From NCBI GenBank assembly GCA_049509915.1, contig JBEKZL010000298.1, forward strand, positions 1-8,577: DNA of 8,577 nucleotides, read 5' to 3'. Position 1 is the stretch's first letter. Every line of letters begins with the position of its first letter. Below, one piece after another: positions 6,124-8,577 of the stretch. A program made the position numbers and the translations under genes. Source of the stretch: JBEKYD01 sp049509915 (GTDB taxonomy: Bacteria > Acidobacteriota > Terriglobia > Bryobacterales > Bryobacteraceae). The notes beneath the pieces are model-generated. The model was not told where the DNA came from. It worked only from the letters and a program-made list of their open reading frames with translations, and made no database searches.

Positions 6124-6621
6124 CTACGGGTTGTAGGATTCGATCAGCCGCACAGGCACCTCGAAGTACTCGAAAGTGGCACCATCCGGGCTGATCACGA
6201 CCGTGTTGCGGCGCGCCGACGGCAGGTAGAAGTCCATCGGTTCGCAGTTCGGATCGACGGCAGTGTGCAGCATCCGCAGGCTGCTGCCCGCCGGCACGTC
6301 GTTCACGATCCAGTTGAAGAGGTCCTCGTAGCCGACGTCGGCCTCTTCCGGCGCGCGCAAATACAGCGAGAAATCATGCACAAATACGAGCGCATTGCCG
6401 AGCCTGCCTGGCCCGGTGCCCTGCCACGCGATCATGATCGAACCGGGCGGCATCGAAAGGATCGCCAGCCGAATATTGTTTTGCGTTGGCTGGCCGAAAA
6501 CGGTGGCGTTCTCGCTGTAGAACTGAATGTAACTGCCATCCCCGCCCAAGGCATCTACCAGATTCGGCAGAGCCTGGAGCGCCGTCACCCACTCGGCCAG
6601 GATCGTTTTCGGATTAGTCAT
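6124..6621 (-). CDS. Probable tail terminator / tail completion protein (165 aa)
   Basis: The start ATG (6621-6619) overlaps the stop of the joining-protein gene (ATGACTAA), and no strong SD is seen, so translation is probably coupled. The protein opens with a helix (KTILAEWVTALQALPNLVDALGG) typical of tail completion proteins. Mixed strands follow, with SIMIAWQGTGPGRLGN and FVHDFSLYLRAPE in the middle, and a strand near the C-terminus (EYFEVPVRLIESYNP). In many siphophages the gene between the head-tail joiner and the tail tube encodes the tail terminator (lambda gpU position). Size and place match, but sequence similarity is not strong enough for me to separate a terminator from another minor tail protein. 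Confidence 0.5.
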   Translation of the reverse strand: MTNPKTILAEWVTALQALPNLVDALGGDGSYIQFYSENATVFGQPTQNNIRLAILSMPPGSIMIAWQGTGPGRLGNALVFVHDFSLYLRAPEEADVGYEDLFNWIVNDVPAGSSLRMLHTAVDPNCEPMDFYLPSARRNTVVISPDGATFEYFEVPVRLIESYNP

Positions 6622-6955
6622 TGGGACTCTGCCCGGGCCGCGCCATCATCGAAAGCTCGACCAGCCCATAGGGGTCCGGCTGGCGCACGGTGGTCACCAC
6701 GAACTGCGCTCCCCAAGCGGTCACCCAATCCCCGCGCTGCGGGAAGTTCGCAAGGTCGCCGGGATTGACGGAAATTTCCTCGACGTTGGCCAGCGCGCCA
6801 GACTCTTCGCGCACGCGAGCATGGCGGATGGCGCTGATAGTCATTGGATCGCCAACCGCCACGCCAGCCTGAGCGGATTGATACACCACCGGCTCGCCGA
6901 ACGCCTGCTGCATGACCGCGTTCGCCGCCTCGTCGATGGTGGGCCAGTCCGACAT
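6614..6955 (-). CDS. Probable head-tail joining protein (113 aa)
   Basis: The start is ATG (6955-6953), 29 bases after the decoration gene stop. No SD is visible: the bases just upstream are AT-rich (CATCATTTATAT). The protein is small and soluble. An N-terminal helix (SDWPTIDEAANAVMQQAFG) is followed by beta strands, including YQSAQAGVAVGDPMTISAIR and the block DWVTAWGAQFVVTTVRQPDP. This layout, with a DPYGLVELSMMAR end, resembles the small head-tail joining or attachment proteins encoded between capsid and tail genes (lambda FII-like group). Assignment rests on size, strand pattern and gene order, and I see no diagnostic catalytic motif. The TAA stop lies inside the start region of the next gene (8-base overlap), which suggests translational coupling. 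Confidence 0.6.
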   Translation of the reverse strand: MSDWPTIDEAANAVMQQAFGEPVVYQSAQAGVAVGDPMTISAIRHARVREESGALANVEEISVNPGDLANFPQRGDWVTAWGAQFVVTTVRQPDPYGLVELSMMARPGQSPND

Positions 6956-6966
6956 ATATAAATGAT

Positions 6967-6982
6967 GCGGCGGCGTGGCCGC
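6967..6982 (-). terminator. Short GC hairpin followed by an AT-rich tract; possible weak attenuator
   Basis: Read on the minus strand, GCGGC (6982-6978) pairs with GCCGC (6971-6967) around a 6-base loop. It is followed by ATCATTTATAT directly before the next start codon. The stem has only 5 bp and there is no clean T-run, so a full terminator is unlikely. A weak attenuator lowering expression after the abundant capsid and decoration genes would fit, but this is inference. Confidence 0.22.
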
Positions 6983-6984
6983 GC

Positions 6985-7779
6985 CTAGTTGAGCGTGATG
7001 ATGGAGTAGAACACCGTCACGATCATCGAGCCGTTGCCGGTGGCGAAGGCGCCCGTGGCGTTGACGATGTCGATGCCGGTCGCCGATGGCGGCTGGATGA
7101 CGCCAGTGGGCGGCGGCACGACGTTCTCGCTCGCGGCCGCGCTGGTGACGGTCGCGGCGGGGATGGTGGACGAGTGCGGCACCACGCCGGTCCCGTGATA
7201 CTGGAACGACACCGCACCGCCGCCGGTGAACTGTGTGGCGCCCGGCTTCATCTGTACAATGAACTGATCCACCACAAGTACCTGTCCGGCCGCGGGCGCC
7301 GGCAAGATGCTGACCGCCGCTCCGAACATGGCCATGATCTGCGCCGCCGTGAGCGTCACCACGGTTTTCTGAATCAGCGACGGATCGGTGTCCGCCGCCT
7401 GCACCGGCCCGAAGCCGAGCGGATTGAGCCGCACGCGAACGGTCGCATCTCCAGTCAGGCCGCCCGGCGCATTCACGCCGCTCGCCTGACTGAGCACCGC
7501 ATAGCCGATCTCCTTGTTTGAGACTCCGGCCGCCGTCAACGGACTGGAGGTGGCCTGCAGGGCGGTGTTGTTCCAGAAGACCTTGTCTCCGGGGTTGAAC
7601 GTGCTCGCGTCTTTCGCCAGATCGAACACGCCCTCCACCACCAACTCGCTCGAGTCGCCTATGTTCTGACTGTTAACCGTCACGCCGAAGATGTTGCCGA
7701 CCTGGCAACCGCCGCCGCTCAGCAGCGCATAGGGCGCGACCACCGTGAGGGTTTGACCTTTTTGAACGTAATTCTGCAT
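6985..7779 (-). CDS. Capsid decoration protein: DUF2190-like domain plus a second C-terminal domain
   Basis: This is a 264-residue protein starting at ATG (7779-7777), with AGGAG 8 bases upstream. Residues 1 to about 118 look like DUF2190, a small phage domain linked to capsid cement or decoration proteins. It opens MQNYVQKGQTLTVVAPYAL, with G-x-x-V and 'FNPGDKVFWN' motifs and a closing GDATVRVRLN strand. Usual DUF2190 proteins are about 100-120 residues, so this one is more than twice that length. After a linker (about 119-133), residues 134-264 form a second, beta-rich, Gly/Ala/Thr/Pro-rich domain. It contains VTLTAAQIMAMFGAAVSILPA, a pattern I associate with separate small phage structural proteins. 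I see no signal peptide or membrane segment. Its position directly after the capsid gene supports a role on the capsid surface. The function of the C-terminal domain is inferred. Confidence 0.78.
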   Translation of the reverse strand: MQNYVQKGQTLTVVAPYALLSGGGCQVGNIFGVTVNSQNIGDSSELVVEGVFDLAKDASTFNPGDKVFWNNTALQATSSPLTAAGVSNKEIGYAVLSQASGVNAPGGLTGDATVRVRLNPLGFGPVQAADTDPSLIQKTVVTLTAAQIMAMFGAAVSILPAPAAGQVLVVDQFIVQMKPGATQFTGGGAVSFQYHGTGVVPHSSTIPAATVTSAAASENVVPPPTGVIQPPSATGIDIVNATGAFATGNGSMIVTVFYSIITLN

Positions 7780-7812
7780 CGGTTTTTCTCCTGTTCCTTA
7801 TGCCGCCACGCC

Positions 7813-8577
7813 CTACTGGCCGGCGTTCTTCTGAAGCCCGCGATAGTCGAGAGCCGCCGCGCCGAAATCCATGCGCGCCTTGATCTCGACGCCGTCCACT
7901 TCGAACCCCTGTTTGGTTTCGATGTACACGCCCTGCTGCCCTTCCAGGTAGCAGTACTCCACGGTGTCGATCTGTGCCGGGTCCGCGATCAGATACCAGC
8001 CGGTGGTCCCATTCGTGGCGGCATCGAGACGCGGCTCGACCACCGGAATCAGGCTGCGCACCCACTCCGGGACGACCTTGGTCGCGTCCGCCGAAGCGAT
8101 GTTGATCGGGTACACAAGCTGGAGCATGTAAGTCTCCAGCGCCGTCGGCACGGCGATGAACCGCGGAATAAGGTTCAGCGGAGTGCCCTGCGGCCCCTTC
8201 TGCAGGCGCATGGCGCCGCGCCCCTTGCCCAGTGCGGTCAGCGGAGCGGAGTTGGCAACGGTGGAATCGATGGCGCTGGCGACGCCGGTCAGCAGATTGG
8301 CGTGATTGGCGTGGAAGAGCGCGGTAGAGTTCTTATCGCCCGCGTACACCGCCGCAGGATTCGACGTGATGATGCCCCAGACGGTATTCGATTCGAGCTG
8401 CGCGGCGGCCACGCCGAGTAGCGCCGGGACGCGGGTGAACGCCTGGAGGTCGTCGTTGATGATGACCTTGCGGGTCAGTGCCACGATCTCGCCGTAGGTG
8501 CCGAGCGCGTAGTTGATGTTGTTGTCGGTCAGGTTGGCGCGGTGGTACTCGCCCTTCTCATTCAGCGCCTGCAAGAC
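7813..8577 (-). CDS. Major capsid protein, Mu gpT-like family (C-terminal part; 5' end outside window)
   Basis: The frame is open to the right edge and ends at TAG (7815-7813), so the N-terminus is missing and 254 residues are visible. The sequence resembles the Mu gpT-like major head subunits, often found as the C-terminal half of prohead protease/major capsid fusions. Recognisable blocks are LGTYGEIVALTRKVIINDD near the visible start, then AFTRVPALLG, then LFHANHANLLTG, a central block on the pattern RLQKGPQG-NLIPRFIAVP-ALE, then VEPRLDA-GWYLIADP. The end has QGFEVDGVEIKARMDFGAAALDYRGL. This order is typical of the family. The protein would form the icosahedral shell. Whether a ClpP-like protease domain is fused upstream cannot be seen. 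The decoration gene follows after a 33-base gap, consistent with one late operon. Confidence 0.85.
   Translation of the reverse strand, partial: VLQALNEKGEYHRANLTDNNINYALGTYGEIVALTRKVIINDDLQAFTRVPALLGVAAAQLESNTVWGIITSNPAAVYAGDKNSTALFHANHANLLTGVASAIDSTVANSAPLTALGKGRGAMRLQKGPQGTPLNLIPRFIAVPTALETYMLQLVYPINIASADATKVVPEWVRSLIPVVEPRLDAATNGTTGWYLIADPAQIDTVEYCYLEGQQGVYIETKQGFEVDGVEIKARMDFGAAALDYRGLQKNAGQ

Noticed and set aside
1..8577. CRISPR array, tRNA, integrase or att site
   Set aside because: I saw no spaced direct repeats of CRISPR type, no tRNA-like cloverleaf and no recombinase motifs. The window is filled by late structural genes.

Overview
This window is a block of virion structural genes from a tailed phage or prophage, most likely one with a long non-contractile (siphovirus-type) tail. 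Every gene I can support lies on the minus strand, so the genes run in order from the right edge to the left edge. No integrase, repressor, lysis gene, tRNA or att site is visible, so the sequence alone cannot separate an integrated prophage from a free phage. Base composition is GC-rich, with strong Shine-Dalgarno (SD) sites at several starts. That suggests a GC-rich bacterial host. The style of the proteins reminds me of prophages in soil bacteria such as Acidobacteriota, but this is only an impression.

Head module (8577 down to 6124): the C-terminal part of a Mu gpT-like major capsid protein, cut by the window edge; a capsid decoration protein with a DUF2190-like N-terminal domain and an extra C-terminal domain; a small head-tail joining protein; and a probable tail-completion/terminator protein. 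The last two overlap by 8 bases.

Tail module (6103 down to 1): a 59-residue unknown protein; the tail tube protein; a tail assembly chaperone pair (195 aa plus a downstream reading frame with a zinc ribbon) arranged like lambda G/GT; a 512-aa HEAT-repeat protein; a 152-aa phage protein of unknown role; and the tape measure protein. The tape measure is open for 517 codons and runs off the left edge.

Two places stand out. First, the chaperone junction (4280-4330) has a possible -1 slip site followed at once by a 10-bp GC-rich stem-loop, and the only in-frame start codon I found for the downstream frame is buried in that stem. Second, the HEAT-repeat gene between the chaperone and the tape measure has lower GC and its own strong ribosome binding site. 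It is flanked by the longest gaps in the window (194 and about 120 bases). It looks like inserted accessory cargo (a 'moron') of unknown function.
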